Of a stretch of 64,000 bases of DNA, positions 1 to 12,809 are shown piece after piece. The DNA lies in assembly GCF_030445035.2 (NCBI RefSeq), contig NC_080673.1:161196216-161260215 (forward strand). Reading direction: 5' to 3'. Position 1 is the stretch's first letter. Every line of letters begins with the position of its first letter. This stretch comes from Dasypus novemcinctus (Eukaryota; Chordata; Mammalia; Cingulata; Dasypodidae). The notes beneath the pieces are model-generated. The model did no database searches and was not told the DNA's origin. It saw nothing but the letters and a program-made list of their open reading frames with translations. The translations under genes and the position numbers were made by a program.

Positions 1-599
1 TTACCCTGGAGAGTCTTATAGCACCATCTTGGTCTACTGTAAACCAGCCTTCATATTTATAAAACAAAATTTTATAATGATATATATGTAGTTTTGCTTT
101 TTCACTTATGTATTACAAGTATTTTCACATTTTACTAAACATTCTTTTAAAACAATTTTAATGGTTACATAATCAAGTAGATATATCATAATTTAAATAT
201 ATTCCTATTGTTGAAGCACATTATTTCCAGTCATTTATATTTTTTTCAGTTTACTCTATTTTTGCCAACCCACAAATACAACAACAAATTAAACTGAAAA
301 ATGTTAGTCTCTTTATAATTTAATGAATAGCGGAAGGGGAATACTACAGTGATGAGTTGTAAATCAGACCTCTTGTAGTTTTCCCTATATTTTTCTATGT
401 GGTCCTTACTATTTCATGACAAATATTAGATTTCTTGAAAAATTAATAAAAGGAATCCTCATCCATAAATTTAACACCACTTTTAAGGAAATTGATTAAC
501 ATGGCCATTTTTTGATATCTGTAATACCCAGATTAACTCCTGTGTTAGACTGATTTTTGGCAGCTTGCTTTTAATCATAACATTTTTACATTTTAGTGA

Positions 600-790
600 A
601 GTAAATATTTAATAATAACAGCCAATATTTATATGGCCAGCTGTTATTTTAAGTGCATTATACTTACTGACTGACTTAAATAAGTCACTGAGCCAGATTC
701 ACACAGCTAACATGTGAGCAGAGCTGGGTAACTGAAACCAGGCTTGTCAGGAGTCTGGGTTTTTGACCACTTTGTTATACTGCCTCCCAG
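600..790 (-). repeat. MIR SINE
   Basis: The core reads like the reverse complement of MIR: a 'gtgcattatacttactg' type start, then a 'cacacagctaacatgtgagcagagctggg' like middle and a 'ttatactgcctcc' end. It is old and diverged, with no visible target duplication. Confidence 0.6.
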
Positions 791-3718
791 AAGAAGACTA
801 AATTCTCATATTTTCATTCTGTGCTATATGTAGACCTCATTTTTTCCCATACCAAAAGGTATAGGCATGTTGAAGATAATTTAAAACAAAGAAAGTAGAT
901 GCTTATGTGTATTTCTTTGTTTCATCTGTCCAGATTCTAAGCTCAAACATTTTGAAGTGCAGACTTTTCTCATTGCTGCATTGTCTTTTTGAGGACACTG
1001 TATTTTCCACTTAAAAAAAAAAGGTTCAGGATAATAGGCTTTCATCAGGATGCCTTCTTTAAAATGGAAGAACATGGAATTGAGATATCATTCTGGACTA
1101 CATGTAGGCTTCATTTTACAGTATAAAGTTATACATGTTTTAAATGTAGTTTTACATATTTCCCATATCCTCTTGAGTTATATGACTTAAAAATGTACTT
1201 GAGGGTAATTCATTAGGTGCCATTTGTAATTCTTCAAATTCCACCCATCACTACCCATTTTTCTGCCATGCCTAAAAAGTGCCATTAGAAATCTTAAAAG
1301 GATTCTAATTATTTAACTAAAGTAAAATATAGATTAAATAGGTTCAAAAAGAAGAGTCATTAGTAACTGGAAGTTTATTTCAGTATATATCATTTGAAAG
1401 ATGTAAGTACATTACAGGAAAAGAAGTTTAATACTTGGGAGTTTGTTTTATTTGGTTTATTTTTGCTTTTTAAATAAATCTTTCCATCCTTGAGTTAGTA
1501 TATCATCGAAACAGAAACATCATGATCAATGTTTTTTTGTTTCATCCTCTTTTCGGCCTCACCTTGAAAGAGGTTGAATGAATTCAGATTGAGCCAAAAC
1601 AATGTTATTTTAAAAAGACATTGACATTTAGAATCTGTAGTTAACTCTTCTTTTGGCAACATGTCAGGAAGTCTGATGCAATTTTATCAATACTCTTTAA
1701 AAGAGCATTCTTATCACTGTTTCTGACTTTAGTGGCAATGAAGAATTTTCATCAAATTATTGTAGAAAGTCATCACTTTCTACTTTGTCATAGTGTATTC
1801 TTGGTTTCTTATCCAAGGATCAATTAATAGCATTTTAAAGGTAAATTATAGTTTGGAAACAACCTTATCTTACATATAAAAGTCATGTCCAATGTTTATG
1901 GGGAAAAAACTTAGTAAAGGGAGTTAAATTTTTACTATTTTCCAGATGTTTTAACTTGTGTTATTAAAAGCTCTCTAATATATTTTCTTTGGTTGCGGTT
2001 AGCAAATGATGAATTGTATCAAGTAGAAAAATGATCTTCTAAAAATTCTTTCAATGATATTACATCTCCTAAATAACGTGACTGAAATTACTTTCTTCTT
2101 TGTCCTTTCTCCTCCTGGGTCTCTTTTTGTTTCCATTTTATTGTTTATTACATAGTGGTTGTTGAAAGTGGATTAAATTTATTTAAAATGGAATTTGTTC
2201 TGTTTGCAGAAATTATCTGGTAAATCTTCATTAGCAAATATTTCTTTTGCATTACAAAAATCCTTAGTAATTGGGTATTTTCCAGTTAGTGTTATCAGCC
2301 TATAATCATTGGTTAAGGTGCCTTCAAGCAGCGTTTCACACTGAGTCAAAAGAAATATTAGAAATATCCCTGTCTGAAAGTAGTTGATATATGCTTGATA
2401 AAAATTTGGCTTATTAACATGAACTGATTTGAGAAAATAAAATGCAATAAATTACATTAAAATGAAGGTAGGGAATTTAGTTTTGTTTGTTACATTATTT
2501 CAGCATTTAAAAGTGTGCCTGGCACATTGATAAATTGGTTGGGCTGGCCGATGGATGAATACATGATTATCAAGTCTAAAGGAAATTAAATAAGGAAGAG
2601 ATTAGTTGAAGTAAACTTTAATTGAGCTAATGAGATTGAGAACCCTGGAAGTAGCATTTAGATTAAAAGGTAACAGCATTCAGAATAGCACTGATATAAG
2701 GATGAGATCAGCATAGGGGCAGAAAAGTTTTCTTTTTATAGAGGATAGTTAACTGTATTGATAAAATGGGGCTAAATTTTTTATTAAAAACAAAAGGGAA
2801 TTTATAGATGAAAAGAAAATGGTAAAACAGGGTTAATATGTGTCATTACACATTTTTTGGGTAACAGACCACTTTAAGGATCTGGTGAAGAGAACTTCAA
2901 AAAATTAAACGTATACATATGCAAGCACAGACACACATATATGTGCATACACATAAATGTGCATATTAATTTGGGGGATCCAGGGATTCCTTGAGCCTTC
3001 TTTAACTCTAGTATATCCATGAATTCTGTTAGAAGATGGTGCTGTACCTAATTTCTACCAGGTGCACAGGTTCCAAGTGTCATCTGTCTTAAAATCAAGA
3101 GATGACTGGTGGTGAATGCTTGGCTTTTTATTGTATTCTAGTTTAATTCATTTGTCAGGTTTAAATAAACGAGTACTGTTTAACTTTTTAAATGATAGTG
3201 CTTAGGTTTTTTTTTTAGCCTGGAAATATCAATATTAGAATGTAGGCCAGGGACAGAAGACTCAAAAGTTAGTGTAATTTAAAACTAGCCTCCATGAAGA
3301 AAATGAAGAATGCTCACTGACAGAATGCTCATGGATTAATTCTGCTCCAGCTTCCCTCAGAATCCTTGCACTTGAACATCCAAGAGCTGTGCTTTTCTAT
3401 GAGGGTTTGAAATTAATTACAGCAGCCTTTGTATAGCACCAAAATGGTATAGGGAAATTTATTAGTCTTGTGAAAAATATTTTTGCATGTTAACATTTTG
3501 AGCAAAGAACAGATGTCAATAAGCCAGATAACAAATCTAGCCACAGCAACAGCTCTGCGTAAAATCTAGTGAGTAAAATATTCATTGGTTTGTCCATTAT
3601 TCATGGATTTTTATCATAAGTACACTGTATTCCACAGTGTGAGGGGGTATATAACTATAGGAAGTATCATTATAGAAACATTCAAGTATTGGAAATTAAT
3701 TATCTGAGGTATATTATA

Positions 3719-4047
3719 GCAGTTTGATACTAATGAATTCCAAAAAGAAATATTTGATTATGTTTGTAAACTGATCTTTTCCTCTGGGCTTATTAGAGTG
3801 TATTGGAACACAGCAGCTGAGCTTGGAGAGAAATGGAGCCCCACAGAGAGAGGAACCCAAGAACCCTTAACTCTTGGTAGACATAGGCAGCCATCTTGCC
3901 CCAACACATGGCAATAGACTTTGGTGAGGGAAGTAACTTATGCTTCATGGCTTGGTAACTGTAAGCTACTGTTCCAGATAAATAAATACCCTTTAGAAAA
4001 GCCCACAGATTTCTGGTATTTTCCACCAGCACCCCTTTGGCTAATAT
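3719..4047 (+). mobile_element. Short copy of a xenarthran LTR family (GCAGTTTGAT...GGCTAATA)
   Basis: It starts with GCAGTTTGATACTAATGAA and ends near CCCCTTTGGCTAATATA. Internal landmarks shared with the longer copies at 5.1, 44.5 and 55.2 kb include a 'caacacatggcaatagactttggtgaggga' type block and an 'aaataccctt' block. About 330 bp against 580-680 bp in the others, so the middle is missing. It is a fossil. Confidence 0.65.
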
Positions 4048-5135
4048 ACATATATAAACGAAATGGTGTAAAACTAAAGAGACTATTAGGCAATATTTTG
4101 AGTTAAGTTGCTTTGTTTTGAATTATACAATTTTTGATCTGAGATTCCTCCATTCTACAGGTAAATGCCAGAAATTAAGTGGCTGCTATACATCCAAGGT
4201 GTCACTAGAACGCTCAAGTGCATTTGTGTTCAATTTGAAATTTTTATACATAAGTCCTTTTTTTCTCCAGGTCAGCTATTTTCATACTTTTCCCATTACC
4301 AACATCAACCCTTTAACCCTCTTTTCCTATAAGGGAGGCTTAATCTCTGTTCCTCCAGTCCTACCAGCAGTTAGTCTTTTCTTCTCCTTTAAGGTCCTGG
4401 CCAGTCGTGTGATACCTTTGACTCCTTTTTGTTCTATCTTGAAGACCTTGAGTGACAAGTTTCTTTCCTGTTTCCCTCTTCTCCTCCTTTCTTTCTCTTT
4501 CCTTTCAACATATGATCTACATATCCCATTTTTGGCTGCTGTGTTGAAACTGAATTATGGGGGAAGGCAAAAGAGTGAAAGTAGGATTACTGAGTCACGC
4601 GAGTAGTCAGGTTAGAGATCACTGTGACTTGGACTATTGTGGTAGCAGTGGAGATGAACTATGGCCATTTTGGTATACATATTGATACTGAAAAGTAGTA
4701 CCTAACAGTTAAGAGCCAGCTGGTCTTGCTGCTGAATAAAATGAGGAAACATGAAAAAAAAAAATCTACCTTGGCTTTAGCAGCTCAGTGAATGGTGACA
4801 ATCACGTATAGATCTTCAAAGAAATTGTTTGAAGGGGCAAAAAATGAGTCTTGACCTTAAGTTTGAGGTGCCATTAAGTGTTGTAGGGTGTAGTTAGCAT
4901 TTTTTCACTTTTAGTTTCATAAGTTTGTTTCCCCACCCCACCCCCTCCTTTTCAACTTATTCTGTTTTTATTTCTCCTGCACTAACACTTACCACCGTTT
5001 GCATGTTCTTTTCCCTCTTATCCCGTGAAAGTGGGTTTTCCTCTGGGTTTGGATTTTAGAATGCTTTCGCAGGCTTTCTGACAATCCAGAAATCCCATGT
5101 TCTTAAATACCTGGAACATTTTCCTGATTGAATTC

Positions 5136-5818
5136 TGTATTAGTTAGCCAGAGGGGTGCCGATGCAAAGTACCAGAAATCTGTTGGCTTTTATAAATGTT
5201 ATTTGGGGTAGAAGCTCACAGTTACCAGGTCATAAAGTAAGTTATTTCTCCCACCAAAGTCTGTTGCCACATGTTGGAGTAAGATGGGTGCCAGTGTCTG
5301 CAAGGGTTCAAGCTTCCTTTTCTTCTTAAGGCTCCACGATCCCAGCTTCTTCCAATATTACCTGTAGGCTGGGATAAGCCTAGTCTCTTCCGAGTCTTCT
5401 CTCCAGGCTCAGCTGCTCTGCTCTCTCCACAAGGCCAGCTGTAAACTATCAGGCGAATAGTTCATCTCTCTAGCCATGTCTCTCCAGGGGCCTCTGCCAT
5501 GTCTAATGGAGCTTTCTCTTTATCCACATATCTCCTTCTCTGTTTACTTCCTGGGACTTCATCATTAAAACTCCAACCTCCCTTCTTTGCAGTGATGTTT
5601 CTCTGTGAGTCCCACCACACTTGGTGGGGGACCCACCAAGTCCCCACCACGTCCTACAGATGTGGCCCAATCAAAGCCTTAATCATTATTTAATCAAGTA
5701 AAAGTGAAACCTCTGAATCTAATTTAATCTAAGTGTTTCACTAGCCCAGAGGAACAGACTAGTTTACATACATAATCAGTATTTCTTTTTGGAATTTATA
5801 AACTATCAAACTGCCACA
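5136..5818 (-). mobile_element. Solo LTR of the TGTGGCAGTTTGAT family
   Basis: Read on the - strand it starts TGTGGCAGTTTGATAG and ends TAACTAATACA, giving TG...CA ends over 683 bp. It is flanked by AATTC on the left and ATTTC on the right, a probable 5-bp target duplication with one change. It is the longest copy of this family in the window. A non-coding fossil. Confidence 0.72.
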
Positions 5819-6608
5819 ATTTCTTTTACTTCCAAAATATAAAATCTTTAGTTCAATAACTGCTTCAAATAAAAATATTTTTTAGAATCACCCCCCCCAG
5901 TACTTACCATTGAGACATATGAAAACAAGAAGGTAATTATTTCCCAAGGAAGAGCTAATTAATAGGTAAGAATGATTTACAAGCAAGCTACCCAATTATA
6001 AAGCAAAATTTAAATCTACTGGGAAATTGAGGCTGTCTTCTGTATTGTTCTATTAAACCTCCTTCAATGTAGATGGGTAATCTTGTAATCACCCCTATAA
6101 TACAATTGAGAAACAGTGAAAAAGTTTACCAGATGAATTGGTAGGGAGAACTATCAATTTAGTTTTGAAGAACTAAAGTTATCCTAGTCTAACAGCATCC
6201 TAGTGTAACAGCAGATCTGAGCCCCTCACTGGTATATGGTAGAACTGACATACAGGATCAAAATCAACAGATTTCTAGATCTAATTACAATGTATTAATA
6301 ACCACATCAGTATTCAAATGTTATTTTGTCATACTCTGAAGTTCTTTGAGGCAAAAACTGCACCTTGTTCTGCTTATTCTTAGAGTAGCTGTATAAATCC
6401 TAGATGTACACTGCTTTGTAAATTATTTGCCAGGTTGTTAAAACTAAAGATACTGAAATTTTTCTATTTGTATTTTTCCAACAAATAAACTGTTTTGTAT
6501 CAGATGGGAACCAATATACTTACTGAGCTTATAAAAGTGTTAGTTTTCTAAAGTAAATAATATGTAGCTCAAAAAAATACAACTAGAATTGTGTTTTTTT
6601 TCTTTAAG

Positions 6609-6670
6609 GTTTAATGCATGTGCATAATAAACTTGTGGATCCACTGTACAGTATGAAAGAAGGAAATTGA
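6609..6670 (+). CDS. GNPDA2: GNPDA2 last coding exon (glucosamine-6-phosphate deaminase 2, C-terminus)
   Basis: This is the 3'-terminal coding exon of glucosamine-6-phosphate isomerase/deaminase 2, a cytosolic enzyme that converts glucosamine-6-phosphate and water to fructose-6-phosphate and ammonia. A pyrimidine-rich acceptor ending in AAG stands at 6608. The exon starts in phase 2 and reads GLMHVHNKLVDPLYSMKEGN, then TGA at 6668-6670. That matches the known mammalian GNPDA2 C-terminus almost residue for residue; the tail after the LMHVHNKLVDPL core helps tell it from GNPDA1. The catalytic domain lies in earlier exons left of position 1: I searched 1-6600 for the preceding exon and did not find it, so the last intron is longer than 6.6 kb. 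The gene converges with GUF1, 2.9 kb away stop to stop. Identity rests on a short stretch plus synteny, but both agree. Confidence 0.93.
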
Positions 6671-8030
6671 AGGACATTGGAGCAAAGTTCTACTTGAATG
6701 AACAGAATACTTTTTATAAGTAATAGATGACTTTTCAGCTATGCAATATGATTAAACATGGGAAATTTTGAAGACTATCATTTTAAAAGTCCAATATATA
6801 TGCTAAACATTCCATATTTAGAATATGTGTTGTATCCTAGGGCTTAAGAAAAGTTAGCTCTCACAATGGATCAGCTGTGTATAATAAAGTACAGAAGCTA
6901 CATAGCCAGCATAGAAAACAGAGAAATGATGTCTACCTGTTAAAAAAAAAAAAAAAGTCATTTAAAGGTAAAGATTTGCACATTAATTACCATTCATGGT
7001 ATAATTTCAGTGGCATAATATGCATAGATTATTCTTTTCAATTACATGAAGACACAGACCGAACAAATATCATTGTAAACCTTTAGTTTTGGAATACTAT
7101 CTTTATATTTTCTGTGCATTACAAAAAAGTTTTTTTTGCACGGGGTTGCCTTAGTCATCTTCCCACAGTAGGATCTGAGCATTAAAAGTCTTGCTATGTT
7201 GTTGGTAAAGGAAATCTGAAGAGATAACAGTGCCTAAAAGTACATTTTATGCCCTTTTGAATAGCACTTACAAGTGCATGTTTTTAATGCACCTTCTTAG
7301 CACTTTTTAAAAATGTGCTTATTTTTATTTAATAACTGGGGTATATGTCCTTAATATAAGTATGTTGGCATTTATGAGCTTTATACTTAGCAACACACTT
7401 CAGGAAATTGGTTAGGGAAAACAAAAATGTCTGATTATTGTTAAACTTCATAAATGGTTAGCTTTATCCCTTAAATATAAAATGTCTAAAAGGGTATGAG
7501 TATGGATAAAAGGAATTACTGTAAAACTATTTTAGATTACTATAGCAACATGCATCATTAAATGTTTTAAGTTTTCTACTTTTAACTCAAATAAAGCTTA
7601 TAAGTAAACAAATGTTATCTACACTTTTATTCCCAGAATTGAAAGAACACATGCACTTAATAGATTTAGCACTTGTGAGCCTGCAATTACTTTTTGCTTG
7701 TTGCCATCAGCAGTAAGGCGATTTAAAATATTTAAATAACAAAAATGAAATAGATACAACTGTCAGGGTTAAATATGCTGCTTTATTTTAATTCCAGATG
7801 ATGAAGTTGTAATAGTCAAGGATGTTATGGTTTTTAAATGACTAGTGAATCAATAGCATGTTCTAGTCACACTTGTGCTGATAAAGAATTGGTTACTACA
7901 CACTGCCTTAATTTGTTTTGGGTAACTGTTACCCTAATTGTTGAGCAACTGCCTGTACCTACACCTCACTTGTTACTATAAATTAGGAAATACCTGTGGA
8001 GCTCAGCACAGTGACTTGCACAATAAATGG
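6671..8030 (+). other. GNPDA2: Probable GNPDA2 3' UTR and downstream region
   Basis: The sequence after the GNPDA2 stop has AATAAA hexamers on the + strand at 6883-6888, 7590-7595, 8022-8027 and 8074-8079. Any of these could end the mRNA; none can be chosen from sequence alone. On the - strand the first AATAAA hexamers that GUF1 meets after its stop fall in the same interval (plus-strand TTTATT at 7782-7787 and 7626-7631). The 3' ends of the two genes therefore probably interleave. Confidence 0.5.
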
Positions 8031-8683
8031 TGGCTCATACTATTCCCTAGATAATGTTTGCTAAAATCGTAGTAATAAAAAGCCCTCTGGGGTATACACT
8101 GAAAACACACATGGTGCCAAATCACCAATCATATGATTAAGAGTGGCAATTTAAGTGCACATTACAAAATTTGGAAAATACTTTTTTGTCCTATTATTAG
8201 TACAAGTAAAATTATTTTCTTAAGAGGCACAGGTTAAAGGAGGGTACAATTTGCTGAACTTGAAAGAATACTAAGAAGAAAAGCATAAATGTTAATAGCA
8301 GACATTTATGTAGTATGTACTATGTGCCAAGTACCAACTTGTCACTTTCTCCTCCTGGCAAAAATGGATGAAAAAGAATATTTGTGTTAAAATTACATTA
8401 AATTGCTTTTCAAGCTAAACTCCTGCCATTTTTTCAAAATACTACTATCATAGGGTTTTATATTTCATCTGTGTTCTATCCCTAAAAGGGATATATGGAA
8501 GTATCTGAGTGATAGCTTATATAACGAGCACTAAATCACATATTAAATAACCTTAGCATAAAAACTCGTCATTGATAGTCTAATCCCAAAAGATACTGAC
8601 CTCATTTAGTTGATTCAAAGTAGAGAACAAAAATGAATGGCTAGAATTTATCTTATGTAATACTAACTGGGTTTGCTCATTAA

Positions 8684-8800
8684 TAGTATAAACATAGGAG
8701 TTAAGAGCACATGCTCTGAAGCCAGCCATTTACTGTCTTGTGCGACCTCAGGTTACTATCTCCATTACTCTAAACTTAAGTCTCAATTATGGATTCTAGA
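8684..8800 (+). repeat. MIR SINE
   Basis: It contains GTTAAGAGCACATGCTCT followed by GAAGCCAGCC, a plain match to the MIR 5' part (A-box side), in + orientation. It lies in the GUF1 3' flank. Confidence 0.65.
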
Positions 8801-9139
8801 CAATAATCTGTCATTAACAACAGGCATTGCTAAGACCAAACACCTATCACTTTGCACAGATGTATTTTGAGTACAGAAATGAGTAAGAAAGCCCTGCCTT
8901 CATTCTAACTTAGATATATTTATAAAACATCAAATTTCAAAACAACTTTTCAAAAAATTTACCAGAGCAAATGTCTATTGAATTTACTTTAATTACTGAT
9001 TTAAGATATCACCTAAAGTGATCCATCTAATAAGAAATTTGAAACATACATGATACTGAAACTAACTTTAACTTGGGCTTAAACTACAAAGAATTTAATC
9101 ATGGGGCCTTGGAAAAATACTTATGAAATAAAAAGTTAA

Positions 9140-9375
9140 TATGCATTGAGCACTTACTATATGCCCTATGGTCTTCTGAATATTTTAAATGTGTATCTTT
9201 AGTCCCCATAACAACCTTAGAGAGTTTAGTGAAATTGGTATCATAACCTTGATTTTACTAAAGTGGAAACAAAGGAGGGTAATTTAGTCAAAATCCCATT
9301 GTTCCTGCCTGGTGAAACAAGAATTTGTAATCAGGTAACATGGCTTCAAAAGCTAGGCTCTTAACCATCACACTA
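9140..9375 (-). repeat. MIR SINE in the GUF1 3' UTR region
   Basis: It reads GAGCACTTACTATATGCC, then a CATAACAACCTTA block and finally AGGCTCTTAACCATCACACT, which is the reverse complement of MIR from end to start. It is near full length. If the GUF1 3' UTR reaches 7.8 kb, this MIR is transcribed in its own sense orientation. Confidence 0.65.
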
Positions 9376-9546
9376 CTCTCTTTCAAAGAAAAATCAGTCA
9401 ATTATTTAAACCTGAAAACCTTGAAAACAACAAGCATACTTAAACTGAAGGGTGAGAGTATTCTTTATAATTTTCCTTCTGTTAACATACAAATTAAAAG
9501 ATATATGGTTTTTAACTTACGAAAATTCCCTGTATTTTCCTACCCA

Positions 9547-12500
9547 TTATTTAACAGATTTTTTTAGGACTTTTATAAAAGCATCTTTTGGAACTTCAAT
9601 GTTGCCAACTTTCCTCAGTTTTTTCTTTCCTTCTGCTTGTCTCTTCAAAAGTTTCATTTTTCGGGTAATATCACCACCATACTGAAAAATATTTTTAAAA
9701 ATGTAAATTCCAAATCACTCCATAGAAATAAAATCATAAAATACAATCCTAACCTTATCAAATTATCCACAAAGTAAACTTCTGCAATATCATCTCTAAT
9801 TCTATTCCTTGCAGATACTAATTTTACTAACTTAAAGCATAATAGACATATTTTAGGTATGGGGATGTAGACACTTAAGGAAATTCAGTATTAGAGAATG
9901 CATGTCCAGGATGAATTATCAATCTCCTTACTAATTAGTAAGAAATAGTCTGATATAGAAAATCTTAATCACATAGGTATAAAAAGTGGCAAGCACTATC
10001 CTAAGTATATAATTCTCATAACTGAGTTAGGAATTTATTTATTTTTTTATAGATTAGAAAACAAATTTGGCAAAGCAATATAGGAAGTATAATTTTCAAT
10101 TCCCATATTCTTCCTACAATAAGATTGTCTTCAAAATCTTTCCTTAGAAATTACATCAACAAAACATGTTGCCTTGATCATAAAAAAACTTATATAATTC
10201 TTTAGTAGTACTGTATATAAGGAAATGTTTTATAAACAAGTTAAAAATTAAGAATGTGGTGAAAATGAACATACTATCATGGTCAAATGGAAATTTACAT
10301 ATTTATAAAGGAAACTTGGAGATGAAATAAAGACTACTAATGGAAACCAGTATATTTATACCCCCCTTTGATTTTAAGACAAAAATAGAGATATATTATT
10401 TATAAAGTAGAATAAATAAACAGCTAGATACATACACATTTTGCCAAAACATTCTTCCTATAGGCTTTCACACTAAAAGAGAAAATTTCGTATCAGTATA
10501 TAATTTATTACGTTGTTTAAAAGTACTTTATTTCCAAAAGAAATCTTTTTCTGAAGGTTTTTAAGTACAGTGCCATTCCTATTTAAAAGTGCCTAATCAA
10601 ATAATTAAATAGCTCAAATGCTCCTGTATGTGTTTTCATGTACTTCGCATAAAACAGCACATGGTTTCTATATGAATAGCAACATAAATTATGAACAAAA
10701 AAGGTCAAGGCTTATGATAATCTGGCCTGATTACCCAAATTTGAACATGATGTGATCTTGTTTACAAGAACTGTATAAACTTATAAGCTATTTTCCTCAT
10801 CTAAAAACATAGTACTACCCCAAAAAAATTAATAAAAATGGTTCTTATTTCTGACTCCACTGAATATGGGTCAAAAGCAGTGAGGGATATAAAGAACAAT
10901 CTATCAACAGACTTAGACCTTTAAAAAACCCATTTCAAGATCAACTAATTGGTTATCAGCTCCACTCTGCCTAATCTTTGGGTATGTAAACAAAATATCT
11001 GAAACAAAATGGTGTTAAGAAATGAAATTCATTGTAAATAGAAGCATGAAATTTATCCCAGTATTATCTGAAAATGATGGTTGTATTTCACCACTACTGA
11101 TATTACAGGTTTGTTGTAAGCTAGAATTGAATAACAATTTCCAACTGTTTATAACTCAGGAGTTACTTCTGAGTTCCCCAAAGTCATACTATCATTAAAG
11201 AAAAGAAATAGGAAGTTCTGCAAAATACAGCTTATTCAGTGTTCTGAATTATATATTGCATTTCATGGAAAAGACTAGTTTCCTACAGAATTAGCTTATC
11301 TTCCATGTCTACTATATCCTATATATGGCCCCCAATAGACTGCAATGCATAACATACTAGCATTCTTTTGCTCTCTTTCTGATTTAAAACCTCGCTAGCT
11401 TTTAAGTAGTAATATTAAATACTTCGGGTAAAAAAAATCATAATTCAGTCTTTCTTTTGGAATTATATCTCTAAAATCTCTTTCAGTTCCTTTTATCTTA
11501 TAAATTAATCTACCTGAAAAGTAAAACCATAAAAACTTTACAAAAATTCCTTCAGAGAATAGTCAAATAATAATTCCTCAAATCTGTATATATTATACAT
11601 TAATAACTATTAATAACATTATCCAATAGTGTTATATAAGTAATTCAAAGTAAGAATCTTCACTTAGATTCATGGGAGTAAGAGTCATGTAGCTCTATCA
11701 TAGTGTTTTCTACAAGTAGGAATAAAGCTTAGGCCAATGTTAATATTTTAAATTTTCTTTAGTTTTCAAGGTATATCATTCTTAAACTAATCCAGGAACA
11801 AAAGTGAATCTCAACTCACGTTTCTCTTGCAATGATTTTACTTCCAATAGCAGCCTGGATTGCTATTTCAAACAACTGCCTAGGAAGAGAATCCTTTAGA
11901 CGTTCACATATGACTTTGCCAACAGAGTGTGCTTTGTCTCTGAGACAGAAAAAATACAATCCTAAATAAGAATATTTAAAGTAGCTTTCTTGTCCACATC
12001 TTAAGGAAGTTAAATGGAAGTCTTTTACCATATACATTTCTTCTTTGGATCATGTATGACATTTTTGATGGCAAAAATAATACATGATCCAGTACAGAAA
12101 ATTTAGGAAAAACACATCAGAAAATAAAAGCCACTCTTGATGCCCACCATTTCACTCAGAGAAAAGCAGTTAACATTTTAGAATTTTTATTTTAAACATA
12201 TATCCTTCCAGTAATTTTTCTGTACACATGTATTTTAATTTTTTTAGGTTGATCAGAGTGCATATGCTGTATCCTTTCTTATTTAATATAGACATTTTTC
12301 CATGTCACTAAATATTACTCCACAACAGTTTTAATGGCTTAAAATAATAGATTATATTAGTACTCCATAATTTATTTTAACAAATTTCATTTTTTCATTA
12401 TAACTCGATTTTTACGAATATAAGATATATTTTTCTCAAATCTAAGGCTATCATAAAGTTTAAAAAACATTTTTATTTTACATGATAAAGAACACATCTA

Positions 12501-12809
12501 TTACATCATTCTTTTTGGCTATTGCAATCCTATCCCCCTTTTATATTTTAACAGCAAGAAAAACATGGAAAAAGAATGTAGGGAAAAACCCATAGAGGGA
12601 AATTTATATTAATTACATTTAAAAGGTTTTAAAATAATAACTAAGAAAACATAACAAAACATTACTTTCACATATTATGATTAATGCTTAGTTTCCATCC
12701 CACTTACTTGTGGACAACAGCTACTAACTCCTCTACAATATTGCCATTCAGTAGAATGTCCATTTTTACAAGGTCTGCAGTCTGGTAGCCTGCATCTTCA
12801 TAATCAAAA
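9547..12809 (-). CDS. GUF1: GUF1 exons 14-17: LepA-specific C-terminal domain, with a 37-nt exon 16
   Basis: Exon 14 encodes [22 protein letters not shown]. Exon 15 carries [40 protein letters not shown], the start of the LepA-only C-terminal domain, which reaches toward the ribosomal A site in bacterial EF4. Exon 16 is only 37 nt ([12 protein letters not shown]). Exon 17 gives [35 protein letters not shown] and ends in LKKSVK before TAA. The basic [17 protein letters not shown] segment is the ribosome-contacting tail seen throughout the family. The 3' UTR continues to the left of 9547. Confidence 0.95.

Larger units (their letters stand above)
1..6608 (+). other. GNPDA2: Tail of the last intron of GNPDA2
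   Basis: This is intron sequence ending at the acceptor AAG at 6606-6608. It is AT-rich and holds a MIR at about 600-790 and two copies of the TGTGGCAGTTTGAT LTR family (3719-4047 and 5136-5818). I saw no exon. The open frame at 4118-4606 (162 codons) has no recognisable motif, no good splice context and a composition like its surroundings, so I do not call it a gene. Confidence 0.7.
7780..9546 (-). other. GUF1: Probable GUF1 3' UTR (extent uncertain)
   Basis: No AATAAA is seen on the - strand between the GUF1 stop and 7787, where the plus strand reads TTTATT (7782-7787); the next is at 7626-7631. A 3' UTR of about 1.75 kb is therefore the simplest reading, unless a variant hexamer is used earlier. 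The interval contains old MIR pieces (about 8300-8350, 8684-8800 and 9140-9375). Confidence 0.4.

Noticed and set aside
4118-4606. 162-codon open frame on the + strand
   Set aside because: No motif, no matching family, composition like the surrounding intron, inside the GNPDA2 last intron.
12060-12420. Possible additional old LINE fragment in GUF1 intron 14
   Set aside because: It resembles sequence at 1-300 and some old L1-type repeats, but I could not fix landmarks well enough to name it.
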